The notes under the pieces were generated by a model. It was not told where the DNA came from, ran no database searches, and worked only from the letters and a program-made list of their open reading frames with translations. DNA of 32,182 bases from Treponema sp. (GTDB taxonomy: Bacteria; Spirochaetota; Spirochaetia; Treponematales; Breznakiellaceae). The stretch is from NCBI GenBank assembly GCA_031283105.1, contig JAITCL010000071.1:1-32182 (forward strand), read 5' to 3'. Below, in pieces: positions 31,962 through 32,182 of this stretch. The position numbers and the translations under genes are program-made. The first letter of the stretch is position 1. Each line of letters starts with the position of its first letter.

Positions 31962-32025
31962 TTGGAAAGTTAATGGTAACGGCGGTACGTTGTACCGTAT
32001 GCAGGTTCAATTCCTGTTTTCCAGC
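31962..32025 (+). ncRNA. Short tRNA-like sequence, anticodon-like GTT
   Basis: Acceptor TTGGAAA/TTTCCAG, a T-arm GCAGG-TTCAATT-CCTGT, and an anticodon-like arm GCGGT-ACGTTGT-ACCGT that would present GTT (Asn). The D-arm is reduced to GTTA-ATGG-TAAC, position 33 is C instead of T, and the variable region is two bases, giving 64 nt in all. It is a minimal or degenerate tRNA; function is uncertain. Confidence 0.5.
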
Positions 32026-32062
32026 AGTATGATTTTTTGTGCAAAAAATATTTTTAAAATAA

Positions 32063-32171
32063 TAAAAATATTTTAATTATTTTCATAAAAACACTTGACA
32101 ATTATTAGTATATGTGATATTATTATAGTATAAGATAATTAAATATCTTATTAAAACTATTAAGCGTTATG
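32063..32171 (+). promoter_or_regulatory. Promoter/operator module, copy 2
   Basis: It aligns without gaps to 25138-25246 (constant offset 6925) with about nine mismatches in 109 bp. It has TTGACA (32095-32100), 17 bp, TATTAT (32118-32123), and the inverted repeat ATAAGATA-ATTAAA-TATCTTAT (32130-32151). The gene it drives lies beyond the right edge. Confidence 0.75.
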
Positions 32172-32182
32172 TGAAAACATAA

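Noticed and set aside
31555-32076. 173-codon open frame across the tRNA cluster
   Set aside because: It covers a clear tRNA and two tRNA-like sequences and has no ribosome site.

Overview
The window looks like a spirochaete chromosome, most likely a Treponema-type organism of moderate GC. The evidence is the gene order tamB-bamA-skp (the arrangement I recall for TP0325-TP0327 of T. pallidum), a TroA/ZnuA-type metal transporter, the many lipoprotein and outer-membrane genes, and abundant short intergenic repeats. I ran no search; species assignment is inference.

Core region (1-23,600). Pyruvate kinase (cut by the left edge) and dxs lie on the minus strand. After a 0.6 kb stretch without a clear gene come a secreted orphan and a minus-strand zinc/manganese uptake cluster: small membrane protein, znuA, znuC, znuB and a membrane-anchored Cys-Cys protein. 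A plus-strand pair of tiny membrane-protein genes starts divergently from it. Next are a minus-strand orphan with thymidylate kinase, and divergently the tamB-bamA-skp operon for outer-membrane biogenesis. Facing that operon is a peptide/oligopeptide ABC operon (binding lipoprotein, OppB-type permease, and an OppC permease fused to an OppD ATPase). Repeats of several families sit between and inside these operons. One supplies the in-frame linker of the permease-ATPase fusion, another the probable ribosome binding site and N-terminus of OppB, and another the last codons of dxs.

Integrated element (23,608 to the right edge). A tRNA-Lys(UUU) gene is followed by a tyrosine integrase and a run of small, tightly packed phage-like genes: SSB, an AT-hook protein, HU-like protein, excisionase-like HTH protein, RusA resolvase and several orphans. 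A leftward operon carries an XRE repressor and a DUF262-HNH nuclease, a plausible defence gene expressed together with the repressor. The rightward early promoter next to it has three phased operator-like sites and is followed by about 300 nt of highly structured, GC-rich leader with a terminator-like 15-bp stem. The window ends with a cluster of tRNA and tRNA-like sequences and a second copy of a 109-bp promoter/operator module already seen after the integrase. The distal attachment site is not in the window.

Most interesting items: the structured leader, the atypical tRNA-like cluster, the duplicated promoter module, the repressor/DUF262-HNH operon, the repeat-made transporter fusion, and three consensus-like promoters whose predicted start point falls on or within a few bases of the start codon.
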